From the NCBI GenBank assembly GCA_022605405.1, contig JABYQQ010000008.1, forward strand, positions 1,860,001 through 1,924,000: DNA of 64,000 bases, given 5' to 3'. This DNA is from Earliella scabrosa (Eukaryota > Basidiomycota > Agaricomycetes > Polyporales > Polyporaceae). Below, in pieces: positions 42,757-53,300 of this stretch; the stretch's first letter is position 1; each line of letters opens with the position of its first letter. The translations under genes were made by a program, and so were the position numbers. A model generated the notes under the pieces. It was not told the DNA's origin, did no database searches, and saw only the letters and a program-made list of their open reading frames with translations.

Positions 42757-44731
42757 ATGCCTGTCGTAAACGAGCAAGGAGTCCTAAAGTTGGACAATAA
42801 GGCCCGTACTGGTCCTGGGAAGCAAGTCTCGGAACCATGGCGGCAGCGCAAGCCTGCGATCAAACCGCCCGAGGAGGAACTGGCGAAAAAGCAGCGCGAG
42901 CGTGATGAGAAGAAGGAGAAGATGAACAAGGCCATCAACTTCGCGCGCGGATATATCTGGGGGCTCATGGAATGTCTGCACGACGACTTTCCGGAGCACA
43001 CGGCGGACTGGTTCTATCAGCTGATTATGCAGCAGCCGAAATGGAAGAAGAAACAGCGCGCCGTGTCCCCATGGAACGCGTTCTTGAGCCTGAAGGTCCC
43101 GGAGTACAATGATGGTACGTCATAGTTCGTTCACACGCGTGTTTAATGTTCACATCCCTTACAGAGGCTGACGAGGACGGGAACCGGGACCGCGTCTCGG
43201 ACTCTGTCATCACGTCCCTTAAGAAGATCTGGGCGGAGATGTCCCCGGAGGAGCGCACGGCGCTCACGGCGGATCGCGTGAAAGAGCTCGAGGCGCGGCG
43301 CGAGAATCGCGCTCAGGGAATCCGCAATGTCCCGCTGGCGGCTTTCCATGACACGCGCGTGACACTTCAAACTGTCTTTGAGGAGGTACGCAACCCAGAC
43401 GCCACCCTACCTCAATTGTTACTGATGCTCAGTACAGCTCACCAACCTCAACACTCGGACGGAGACCGAGATCTTATTCCTGGCCGTGCGCGGCAAGCTT
43501 GCCGCCTACAACAAGCCGGCGATCTACTACTCCAACGAGCGTGTCCGGAAGTGTGTCGAAGGGATCACGGGTTGCACGCTGCTCGAGCTGGGCCTGAGGA
43601 TGGAGGCTTACTGCATTGGGGGAGTCGACAGTACGTTTTTCCCCTTCTTCCCCTGAGCTGGATGGACTGACAATATGGTGACATCAGAGGTTATTGAGAA
43701 CCAGCTCCAGCGCACCCTCCTACTCAAGCATGAACTTTCGGGCCTCCTCCTCACGCTGCTCCGTAAGTACGCAGGAAAATGTATTCACATTATGTGCTAA
43801 CATCCTTCCAGAGAAGACCAGTAAGCGGGGTCAGATTCACAAGATGAATTACGTCAATTTCGACGACGCCATCACCGCGAAGTTCGGCATCATCCCCGAC
43901 CCATGGCCGCCAAGCGTCAAGTTCCAGTCCCCAAGCCAGATGACCCATCTCGAGGCGGAGATCTGCCTGCACGCTTTCCAGAGCGGTGCAGCGAAGTTCC
44001 GCTCTCTCAGCAATGATGAGTGGCAGACCTGGCTCCAGGCCCGCTACACTCCGAAGGCGATTGAGGCCTCCCCGACGACCGCTCCCGAGCCGGACGCATC
44101 CCCTGCCGCTGACGGCGCGACCACCGCCCCGACCGTCTCTCTTGCCGAGGGCGAGAACGACCACGGCCCTTCTCACGCCGCCGCCGAGCGTGACGGCGTT
44201 GTGCCTACCGAGAGCGCCCCGGACAGCACTGTCCCACTCTCTGCTGACAAGCGCAGAGGTGAGAAACACCCGGCAGAGGCTACCGCGGAGGAGCTTGAAG
44301 CCCGCAAGCGGGCGCGTATCGATCCCGCCCCCAACCCGGCTCCGTTGATGAGCGTAAGCTTCATCAACTCTGCGACCCCGCTCGATGGCGCCACGTTTGA
44401 GGTCCCGAAGGCCACGCGCCGGCCTCGCGCAGACAAGGGCAAACCGCGCGGTCCCTACAAGAAGAAGACGGCCACGCCCAGCGCTGGTGCCAACGAGAAT
44501 CAGCCGCCACCTGCGACCGTTGGAGACACGCCCGCCGCGCCAAAGCCAAAGCCCCGCCCGCGCAAGGCGCGCGCTCCTCAGGCAGCCGCTCCTGCTGCAG
44601 AGGGGAGTGCTGCCGCTTCCGCTTCCGCCTCCGCTGCTGCCTCCGCTGCCGCCTCCGCTCCTGCTGCAGAGGGGAGCGCTCCTGCTCCCGCTCCCTGCGC
44701 GTCGGTCGCCGCGGCAGCGCCCTCCGCCTAG
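42757..44731 (+). CDS. KDZ-carried basic, HMG-box-like accessory protein
   Basis: About five exons from the ATG at 42757 ('MPVVNEQGVLKLDNKARTGP') to the TAG at 44731. A lysine-rich coiled stretch (EEELAKKQRERDEKKEKM) precedes 'AVSPWNAFLSLKVPEYNDG'. Then follows 'SLKKIWAEMSPEERTAL', which resembles an HMG box ('NAF' near its start, 'W..MSPEE' in the middle) split by an intron. Later parts include 'RKCVEGITGCTLLELGLRM', an AT-hook-like 'PRADKGKPRGPYKKK', and a long Ala/Pro/Ser tail. DNA binding in the nucleus is likely. Proteins of this layout are, as I recall, repeated in Agaricomycete genomes, but I cannot name a characterised member. It ends close to a 16-bp tandem repeat and then the right inverted repeat. 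Confidence 0.65.
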
Positions 44732-45130
44732 ATGGCCCCGTTGTATGTTTGCTTCCCATCGTCCATCCTTCCCATCGTCCATCCTTCCCATCGTCCATCC
44801 TTCCCATCGTCCATCCTTCCCTGTCTCCCTTCCTTCACCCGCTCCCACTTTGTTATTCTTCACTTATGTGACACATCTCCATGGTATATTTGCGTCGGTC
44901 GGACCTATGGTATTTACTGATTACTTACATTGACTTCGTTGTCACCTGAATGATCAGTACTTATGTTGACATATAAGTGTGACATAAGACAAATAGCACC
45001 GCTTCGCACAAATGCTCAGGCACGCGTCGCATCAATGATGTCAGCGTCGCGCTTCCCGTCCCATTGCGCTCCCGCCCCGTCCTTGCACTCGGCGTCTGCC
45101 CATCGCCAACGCGCACTGCTGCCACCCCCG
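44732..45130. other. KDZ internal spacer
   Basis: Non-coding DNA between the last gene and the right inverted repeat. It contains the short tandem repeat at 44755-44818 and otherwise nothing recognised. Confidence 0.5.
44755..44818. repeat. Tandem repeat, 4 x 16 bp
   Basis: Four perfect copies of CCCATCGTCCATCCTT directly after the stop of the HMG-like gene. Confidence 0.9.
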
Positions 45131-45881
45131 TATGGCTCGGATAGCCCAACGATCACACGCTGACTAGCTATGTTTACAGGTTCGCAGAAAGAGCCGGCGA
45201 AAACGACTCATCCCCGACCAAGCTTGCGAGCTCGCCGTCCGTGACAGCGAGCTCGCATCAACCGACGACGGCGCACGCGAAGGCGGGGGCGCGCGGCCGC
45301 CCGCGCGCGCGTGGAGCGTTCGAGTGCTGATGGGGCGATGATAGCCGAGGGCGCTGTGATGCCATGACGCAGCGGCGCCCTCGGCTAGACTGCTCCCTCT
45401 TGGCAAAATCCCCTCCTACCCCTCTCCGCCCCATACGCCTGCACACTGCCGCCGCGCACGCATAGTAACGAGACATTTGTATTCGTGTAGGCTAATAGTA
45501 CAGGATTGCCGAAAGAACGGCCGAAAACGGCCGAGAATTGGAGGAGATAGCGAGCTCGCTGTCGGACACAGCGAGCTCGGTGGGAGGGACACAGCGAGCG
45601 CGCGGGCGGGCTGATGGGCGCGCGTACGGGGGGCGGAGGGATAGCCGAGGACGGGCGCGCTATCAACTCGTCCTCGGCTACGCTCGGCTGCCGAGGATGG
45701 CCGAGAACGCTGCCGGTGGCTGGCGGACTTGCGTATTAGGGAGGGAGGGCACCTTCCTGTTAGGAATTACAGGCAGTTTTATTGGCAGTGAGAGGTGGGA
45801 CGGACTATAAGCTTGCTTAGCTTGCCATAGGGGGGGCTGCTTGGCAAGCTAAGTAAGCTTATTTGTCGTGATGATCAGGTG
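45131..45881 (-). repeat. Right terminal inverted repeat of the KDZ element
   Basis: Reverse complement of 36013-36763 with a handful of substitutions (for example near 45859 and 45837) and no indels. Confidence 0.9.
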
Positions 45882-45889
45882 GAACTTCC
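45882..45889. repeat. Target site duplication, right copy (GAACTTCC)
   Basis: Identical to 36005-36012. Confidence 0.85.
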
Positions 45890-46077
45890 AGGAATTGATA
45901 GATAGACTCGGGACGTTCAAGGTGGATGGAGGCGTAAAGGATAGGGATAAATGCTTGATGGAACTGCTTAGAGACCAGAGCGAGAGACGCTTTGTCAGAC
46001 AGGGCTGTTGTCATCTCTCCAATGGACTGCAGCAGTTCGAAAGGTAGGGAGATTGTGAGGGTACTTCGCGCCTGCAT
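45882..46077 (-). pseudogene. F-box gene, N-terminal part with the F-box motif
   Basis: The minus-strand frame from the ATG at 46077 reads 'SLPFELLQSIGEM' (the LPxELL start of an F-box), then 'KASLALVSKQFHQAFIPIL' and 'YASIHLERPESIYQFLE'. It enters the KDZ repeat, where it would meet a TAA after nine foreign-encoded residues. F-box proteins link substrates to SCF ubiquitin ligases through Skp1. The shortened product (about 72 residues) would keep the F-box but lack the substrate-binding part at 34623-36012. Confidence 0.85.
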
Positions 46078-47038
46078 GTTGAGCTACTCCCGAAGTCAGA
46101 TCCAACCTCGTCAACCACATAGCTAGCTTTGCGCATCACGAACCTGTAATACCAGCTTCTACCTCGGATGATTCAGGATCTAGCGCGGGGTTGACGTATG
46201 TCGCTATGTAGTCACAGGTGGTGAGTTACTAGATGCGAGACGGGAAGATCAAGAGATGTTCTCACAATCAAGTAAGTACTGCGGGTGGAACAACCAGGCT
46301 GTGAAGACTGCAGCGTCGGAGAATGTCTCCAGACACTGTGGGTGGTTGAGAGTCGCTCACAAGTCGAACGACGATCGTCGAGAGACGGAAACTTATCAGC
46401 GCCATCGGGCCTTTGTGTGTGACTGATGGTGCATGTGATTGTGACAGCACGCGCTGGGCGGTGAACCGGTGACGCGCGGCGGCCCCTTGGAAACTTGAAT
46501 AAGTGCGGGGACGTTTACTGACCAAGTTAGGCACATCGCACTACGTCAATCACTGGAATGATCTCGTGAAGAGCAGAAGACTGAGAGTTCCCGATTTACA
46601 TACTAGGGCTGAATAGGCTGGAGCGTTTCAAGGTAATAGAACAAGCATGCCAGTGGCAAGCAGTGAGTACGCGATCTAGCACTACGTCCCTTGAAAGTGA
46701 TGCTGAATGAGTCGCGTACGAATGACAGCTTGATGAGAAATAAGCGGAGGTGCGCGAGCTTTGCCCACGCGGCCATACTCTAGCAGATGTATCTGCGCAC
46801 TGCCATGTGCGAGTAAAGCATCTCAGATCTCTCCGACGTGTCATTGCTATCTCACGGTGCCGCGAGGGTGGGTGGGGGTATCCTCATTCACGTTAGCAGC
46901 ATGCCGTCAGATCATACTGGAATGTAGATTGCGACGGTACGACGAGGCTTAGTCAGCGTGGCACAGGGTATATAACTCACGGTGTCCGGTTCTCCGAGGC
47001 CGCGTACTCAGGCTCCCCTCTCAGTGCGAAACTGCAAC
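46078..47038. other. Divergent promoter region, F-box and aldo-keto reductase genes
   Basis: No supported exon. An 88-codon minus-strand frame around 46268-46534 is not protein-like enough to call. AAGGTATATAAC-like sequence near 46965-46976 may be a TATA element of the reductase gene. Confidence 0.35.
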
Positions 47039-48976
47039 ATGTCCAATCAGATGGAATACGGTGAGTGTACTTCGCCTACCCTTGACTCAGTGACATATAC
47101 AGTACGGCATTCGTACGCTGCAGTGCGTCTGGGCAACTCGGGGTTGAAAGTGTCGCGGATCATCCTGGGCTGTATGCAGTTCGGGCACACTGGGTGGGCT
47201 CCGTGGGTATTGGGCGAGGACGCAGCAGTTGAGCAAATCAAGTACGCGTAAGTGCTGGTTTCTGGGATTCCGACCTGGGGGAACTGACACGATGTACTGA
47301 CGATTGGTCCTTGGAGCAGGTATGAGAACGGCATCCAGACGTTCGATACGGCGAATGTACGTCGGTCTCTGTGATACCATCACCTCTTACAGAACTACGT
47401 CTGATCGAGTTTGTGCTCGTAGGTCTACTCCAACGGTCTCTCGGAGGTTATGCTCGGCAATGTGATCAAGAAATTGAATCTCCCTCGTGAGGAGCTCGTA
47501 ATTATGACGAAGGCACGAACGCGATAGCCCTTCCCATGTGGTATCATCGCTGAATCAGCGTAATCCCACAGCTATACAATCCGGTGATGCCTGAATACGG
47601 CATGCGGACTAGCCGCGATCCCGACAACGAGGGTCTGGTGAACCAGCACGGTTCGAGCCGCAAGGTGCTACTTACCTTTGAGCTACCAATTTGACACATG
47701 TCCGCAATTCTCAACTGTGCTATACCCGTGTAGCATATCTTCGCGTCCGTACAAGCGAGCCTGAAGCGGCTCCAGATGGATTACATTGACTTGCTACAAT
47801 GTGGGTATATGCGCTTCTCCGAAGTGTGTCCATCAGCTGACGACCTCTGCGTATAGTGCATCGCTTCGACTATGAGACCCCAATCGAAGAGACTGTGAGT
47901 GAATAATGCATGGCGATGTCACGATTTTCACACGAGCTATAGATGCAAGCCCTGCACGATGTCGTCAAGGCAGGCTATGTGCGATACATCGGGATGAGCT
48001 CCTGCTGGGCATACCAATGTGCGTCTTACGTCGCTAGTGGACCTCCATGAGTATGCTAACGACTCATAACACAAGTCCAAGCGATGCAAAGTGCGTGTAT
48101 CCCAGACCGTCGTCCTCGAGCTTTGACCGAGCAACCTTTCCTGCAGACTACGCGATCAAGCACAACCTCACGCCCTTCATCTCGATGCAGAACCAGTACT
48201 CGCTTGTCTACCGCGAAGAGGAGCGCGAGATGTTCCCGACTCTGAGGGTCAGTATCACATCGGTGACATCCCGTAGGACCTCCTTCTCACGCATTCTTTC
48301 GGTAGATGTTTGGCGTGGGGTCCATCCCATGGTCGCCTCTCGGGCAAGGGATGCTTGCGCGCCCGATGAGCGCACAAATGAGTACCAAGCGCAGCGAGGA
48401 CCTCTGGTGCGTTACTAGTTTCCCATGCTAACGTCTTCGTCTCCGCCGTGTCGTCTGCAGATAAGGCTAACATGGAGTATGCGTGTCCTCTCAGGTTCAC
48501 GTATTGGATGGAGTTCCACAAGGGCGGCTCCACGGCTGATATCGTGAACCGGTTCGTACTGGTCCCAACTCTTTCTGCGCTTGTGTACACGTCCTGATTA
48601 GTCTTATCATAAGCGTCGAGGAACTTGCGAAGAAGAAGGATGCGACCATGGCTCAGATCGCTATCGCCTGGATCCTTGCGAAGGATGGTACGTCTCTCCT
48701 CATCACCCGCTCTTTGCGGTCGGTTGCCGTGAAAGACGCGACCCAACCTAACCTTCGATGGTAGGCGTTACCGCCCCGATTGTGGGCCCTACACGCCTTG
48801 AGAACCTGAAGGACACCATTGGTGAGTATGCTTATATGAACGTCATGTGGTGCTCGGGACGTACCTAATTGATATCTTCACGATGAACAGCTGCTCTGCA
48901 GGTGAAGCTGACCGAAGAAGAGATAAAGTACCTCGAGGAGCCGTACAAGCCTCTTCCTGTCTACGGCCATCGGTAG
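47039..48976 (+). CDS. Aldo-keto reductase 1
   Basis: More than ten small exons join to about 340 residues. It begins 'MSNQMEY|VRLGNSGLKVSRIILG'. The catalytic tetrad is in place: Asp and Tyr in 'FDTANVYSNG', Lys in 'VIMTK', His in 'LLQLHRFD'. The NADPH-binding side has 'YIGMSSCWAYQ', 'ISMQNQYSLVYREEE' and 'IPWSPLGQGMLARP', then 'APIVGPTRLENLKDTIAAL'. This is the fungal subgroup related to aryl-alcohol dehydrogenases and versiconal-type reductases, which reduce aldehydes and ketones with NADPH in the cytosol. All junctions keep frame and no lesion is seen. It converges with the hydrolase gene (103 bp apart). A paralogue lies at 61373-63117. Confidence 0.9.
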
Positions 48977-49079
48977 ACAGTTGTATCGCGGCATGCTAGG
49001 AAGACTCGGACGGAAAGAGAAGTACTCATCAGAGTTCTTGACATGTACAAGTGTTACCCCTGGGCGATGCCTCTGTCAA

Positions 49080-50084
49080 TCAGTCGGGACGTCGTGAGCC
49101 AGGAGGATCTCCACAGTTTGCTCCGGAAGGTCCCAGTGTGGCTAATATTCGTCAGACTCCTCGAGCAAGCACACCGCACAAGACTCACAAAATGATTCGC
49201 GCCCCTGAACCGCACGAACTGCACGTTCCGCACTTCTGTCCCCGCCTCGCGTGCCGCCTCGAGCTCCTCGGACACGACACGCGCGCCCCACGGCATCTCC
49301 CACACAGACATGTCGCACCATACGTAGCGCACCTCCACCTCCGCCCACTCGTCTCCGCCCTCGCCCCATGCCCCATCCTTGACATCAAGCGCCTGCCTCT
49401 TCATCCGCTCGTATGTCCCATGCGCGACCCCCGCCTGCACGATGAGCGCGTCCGATGTATGTAGCTCGCCCGGCTTGCAGTGTCGCACTTCCGCGACGTC
49501 CGCGTCCGACATGTTCACCGAGCTCGGCGGCGGCGTGTCCGCCCAGTGTCGGTCTGCAAGCGCGTGGGGCGAGACCGGGTAGCGGTGCGCGAAGTAACCG
49601 ACGATCCATCGGTCGAAGTGCGCGACACGCTCTTCGAGCGTCGGGAGGTCGGGGTTGATGAGCGGCTGGTAGACATGCTCGGGCGCGGGGTGGCCGAAGA
49701 AGAGGAAGGAGCCGTCTGGAGAGCGAGGGGCGGCGTCAGCACAGCTGAGCGAGCGAGCGGCGGGACAGAATGCACGTACCGTAGAAGACCACGCGGCGGA
49801 CGTACTTACTCAGCTGCACGTCTGACGAGAAGGAGGTGACGTTCGCGAGGAACGCGGTGATCATAGTAACACCGAAGGACCATCCCGCGAGCACGATCCC
49901 GCCCGTCTTTCCCCGCGCGCGCGGTATGTCCTCCCGCTTGACGAGCGCGACTAGGTAGTCGTACAGTTCTCTCGCGCGTGCGCGGAAGAACTCCTCCATC
50001 TCGCTCGCTGCCCCTTCGGAGGCAGCAGGCGTCGATGCGAGGCGCGCGAGGAAAGCCTGTTCGTCTGCGGTATAAGGCGCGGAG
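49080..50084 (-). pseudogene. Alpha/beta hydrolase gene, C-terminal part, separated by an LTR element
   Basis: On the minus strand, reading away from the LTR, the frame continues 'APYTADEQAFLARLAS', then the nucleophile elbow 'GIVLAGWSFGVTMITAF' (G-W-S-F-G). After an intron near 49728-49790 comes 'FLFFGHPAPEHVYQPLI', and later 'YVWCDMSVWEMPWG' and 'FRGANHF', which supplies the catalytic His. A final intron leads to 'PHWDLPEQTVEILLAHDV' and a TGA at 49082-49080. The N-terminal part lies at 60691-60929. Both parts are undamaged, so only the retrotransposon breaks the gene. The fold hydrolyses esters, epoxides or similar bonds; the substrate is unknown. Confidence 0.88.
50080..50084. repeat. Target site duplication, left copy (CGGAG)
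   Basis: Identical to 60691-60695, directly outside the two LTRs. Five bp is the usual size for Ty3/gypsy integration. Confidence 0.85.
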
Positions 50085-50299
50085 TGTAACGGATACGGAA
50101 GATAAGATTAGATTACTCGTAACTTACGTAATGTATCGCATCCGGGTAACCGGCCGAGCGTCCTATAAGACGCTCGGCCCGACGTGGCGAAAGCTCAGCC
50201 TTTCACCACGACCCACCGTACCCCGCACTTCTCAGAATAGAGACTGGTGCAGTGTACAACGGGCGTGCGTGAACCGGGCTATCATCAAGACTTATTACA
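50085..50299 (+). repeat. Left LTR, 215 bp
   Basis: Begins TGTAACGG and ends TTATTACA; base-for-base the same as 60476-60690. It contains an 11-bp perfect inverted repeat (50152-50162 and 50169-50179) with CTATAA in the 6-base loop, so a TATA-like element (TATAAG) sits at the tip of the hairpin. Confidence 0.95.
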
Positions 50300-50359
50300 C
50301 TTTTTTACACTCCTCCACGTATAGTGGATTTCTACTCAAGAAGTGCAAGAACGACGCCC

Positions 50360-53300
50360 ATGGATCCTCAGGAACACCTCAACCCCCACTACGCGCGAAC
50401 GTCTAGTTCCGCGCAGTCGGCGGCCTCTCGACACTCAACGACAGGCTCGACGACGGCGCACGGCATATCTTTGGAACGGACATCTCGACGCGGTACCCCA
50501 GCCATGACGAGTGCAACACTCGCTGGCACTACACCTACTCGGCGGCCAACTTCGGCCTTTAATACTTCTCGGACTGATTTCGCGGCGACATCCACGCCTT
50601 ACACTAGACACTCGGTAGACTACGATAGACAAGACATCTCGGACGATAATCCTATACCCGGTTCCATGCCTCGTACAGAGGCACCGACTACTTCGGCACT
50701 ACCACCGTACGTCTCCGACCGTAAAGGTAAGGAACGTCGGCGTTCGCAACAAGACGACTCCGACACGGACGACGGTATACTACGCATACCGCAAAGCGCG
50801 GCAGCTCAGATGCTTAGTCTGATGCTGCAACAACACCGTCACTACGCTCGCGGCAGTCAAGACGACCAGGCGTTCCTCCGCCAGATCCAGCAGACCGCCC
50901 TCGACATGGGCTTGCAACTCGACACGGACGAGTTGGCCAACCTATCAGCGACCGCACCGGTTCAGGAGGCCGAACCATCGCAAGCCCAATATGACGACGA
51001 CGATTTCGATTCTCGGGAAGTCGAACAAGGCCTCGAGATAGAACAGGTTCTTAGCAGAGACCGCACCGAGCGACTGGCCCGCGCTGGACTCAGTCAAGGG
51101 GACGACTCGGTCCGCGAATACACTCAAACGCAGGAGAACAGCGGATGGGGGCAGACGGAATATGCTCAGGCGGCGGACACCTCGGTACGAGTATCCGCTC
51201 CTGTTCCGACGTACCCTCCGCAAGTCCCATTCCCCACTCAATCCCCAACGACTGGACATCAAACGATGGAAGGTCAACCTCCATCTAGCTCGACGGACAC
51301 GTCGACAGCACGATCGTCGGCCTCTACGGTACGACAAGACGGACCACATCCTCAGTACAGGACCACAGGGCATCCAAGTAGCATGCCCCGACTCGTCACG
51401 CCGGGCCCGGCTCCTCAAGAGCCTACACGGCTGGCACCTCGACCGTCCCATGTGAGCTTTGCGCATCTCGCGAAAGCTTACCCGGCCCCGGAGTCAGCGA
51501 GTACGGCCAGGACTCAGCAGCGTCAAGCGGGACCCGCCACAGGCGGACTCGGCGCGCAGACATCTCAGTCTACGCCGGGACCACCCGTGCCGCCCAAGCC
51601 ATACGGGGTGCGAACCGGCACAGTACCGCAACCAACTGCTGTACAGGGAGGTCAACTCCCTCAGCCATCGGCCCAGCCGCCACCTCAGGCGGCCTACCCT
51701 CAAGCATCACAACCACCACCTGCTCAACAGCAGGTTCCTCTACCTCAGCCGGCTCAACCGCAGGCTGCACCACCTCAGCCGCCCCAGGCACCACAGCAGC
51801 CACAGCAAGGACCACCCACACCGCAGGCACCGTACGCGTACCAGCCCGTGAACCTAGGCTCGACCTATCAGTCGGCCTCCGGTCAGTGGCCGGCGACTTC
51901 GTACGCACCGTCAGCGTCCTTCGCTCCGACCACCATCCAATCGGGCATCTTCCCGACGACTACGGTGGCGCAACCAATCCCGGCGACCAATCTGCGGGAT
52001 TCCATAGGTCTGAAGCACATCGTAAAGATGATTCAGACCCATGTGGCTCAGCCAAGCACAGGACCGCTCCCGGATTACTTACGACACTCGAAGATTCCGC
52101 CCCCGGCGGCTTACAACGGCAAGGACGACGACGCTGTATTCAACGTATGGTTGAGCAACGTCCTCAACTACTGCCGACGACTTCACGTAACCGGGCCAGA
52201 CATGGATGGCGACCGCGTGGACATCCTAGCAGGGGCACTCAGCGACGACGCGGCGAACTGGTTTTTCCAGAACGTCCAGTCGGAGTACCGCCAACAACGC
52301 TACTGGACGTTCGAGAGTGCAGTCATTGCACTGTACAGGCGGTTCGTCTTAACTGACGCGTTCCAGTACGCCAGCAACCAATTCGATCGCGTGCGATATC
52401 GCCCGCTTCCTGACGGAGGCGTGGCGAAGCTGTATCAAGATATGACGCACTGGGCCCAACGGATGTTCGAATACCCCAGCGAAAAGGTGTTCAAGGACAA
52501 GTTCTTATCGAACTTGCCGCGCGAACTCGAACACCACATCGTCATTTCGCGAGGTATCGATCCGATGGCTATACACAGCCGCGACCTTTATACACTGGCT
52601 CTACAAATCGAGGACGCGCTTGCTGGCATCCGCCTACGGCGACAGGCGCACGAAACGCCTAGCAGAACGCATAACCCAGCTTCAGGATCGTCCCGTCAAG
52701 GGTCCGGCCAGAAGCAAGGAGGCTACTCGCAGCCATCAAGGCTGCTATTCAAACCCATCAAGAAGGCGGACGCCTCGCGGTCATCTCGACCTATTCTGGT
52801 GAAGAAGGCACCCTTCGTCAAGAAGGACGCCTACCCTAGTCGACCTCCAGGACGCCCTCAGGAGAGACCGCCTATACGGCATGAGACGAAGCCTCAGGCC
52901 TCGTCCTCTAACAAGGCGAACTCGGGATCCTGCTTTGCGTGCGGCAAAGCAGGTCACTGGGCAAACAGCCCAGCCTGTCCTATGTACGGCAAGCCTAAGG
53001 TCAAGCTGTTCGCCCACCACGTCGTCGAAAATGACGAAGATGGGCAGAACGAACCAGCCGAGGACGACCATGATCAGCCAGGCGAACAACCGGAAGGCCT
53101 GGAACCCCCCGAATCCGATCGAGAGGACGACTATCAAGGGCTGTATGCCGAGTCCGAGGACGAAGTTGATCTAGACGGTCAACAGTCCGACTTGGAGTAC
53201 TACGAGTTGTACACGAATGTCATGACGCTATGTCGTGACGACGAGGAGGCCAACGAGCAACCGATCGTACAGACCGATCCGCTGTTGGATGCCTCGGAGA

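Larger units (their letters stand above)
36013..45881 (+). mobile_element. KDZ (Kyakuja-Dileera-Zisupton) DNA transposon, 9,869 bp
   Basis: Terminal inverted repeats of 751 bp (36013-36763 and 45131-45881, no indels, only a few mismatches seen) start CACCTGATC and end GATCAGGTG. They are flanked by an 8-bp target duplication. Inside are three plus-strand genes: a KDZ transposase, a protein with a viroplasmin/RNase H1-N domain and a basic HMG-like protein. KDZ transposons are large cut-and-paste elements, strongly expanded in basidiomycetes. The intact ends, intact genes and the still-readable host gene on both sides show a recent insertion. Confidence 0.93.

Noticed and set aside
44755..44818. 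CRISPR-like array
   Set aside because: The four 16-bp units are head-to-tail without spacers, in a eukaryotic transposon: a simple minisatellite.
43790..44863. 357-codon Gly/Arg-rich minus-strand frame opposite the HMG-like gene
   Set aside because: Its composition mirrors the Ala/Pro-rich tail on the other strand, and it runs through the 16-bp tandem repeat; no conserved motif.
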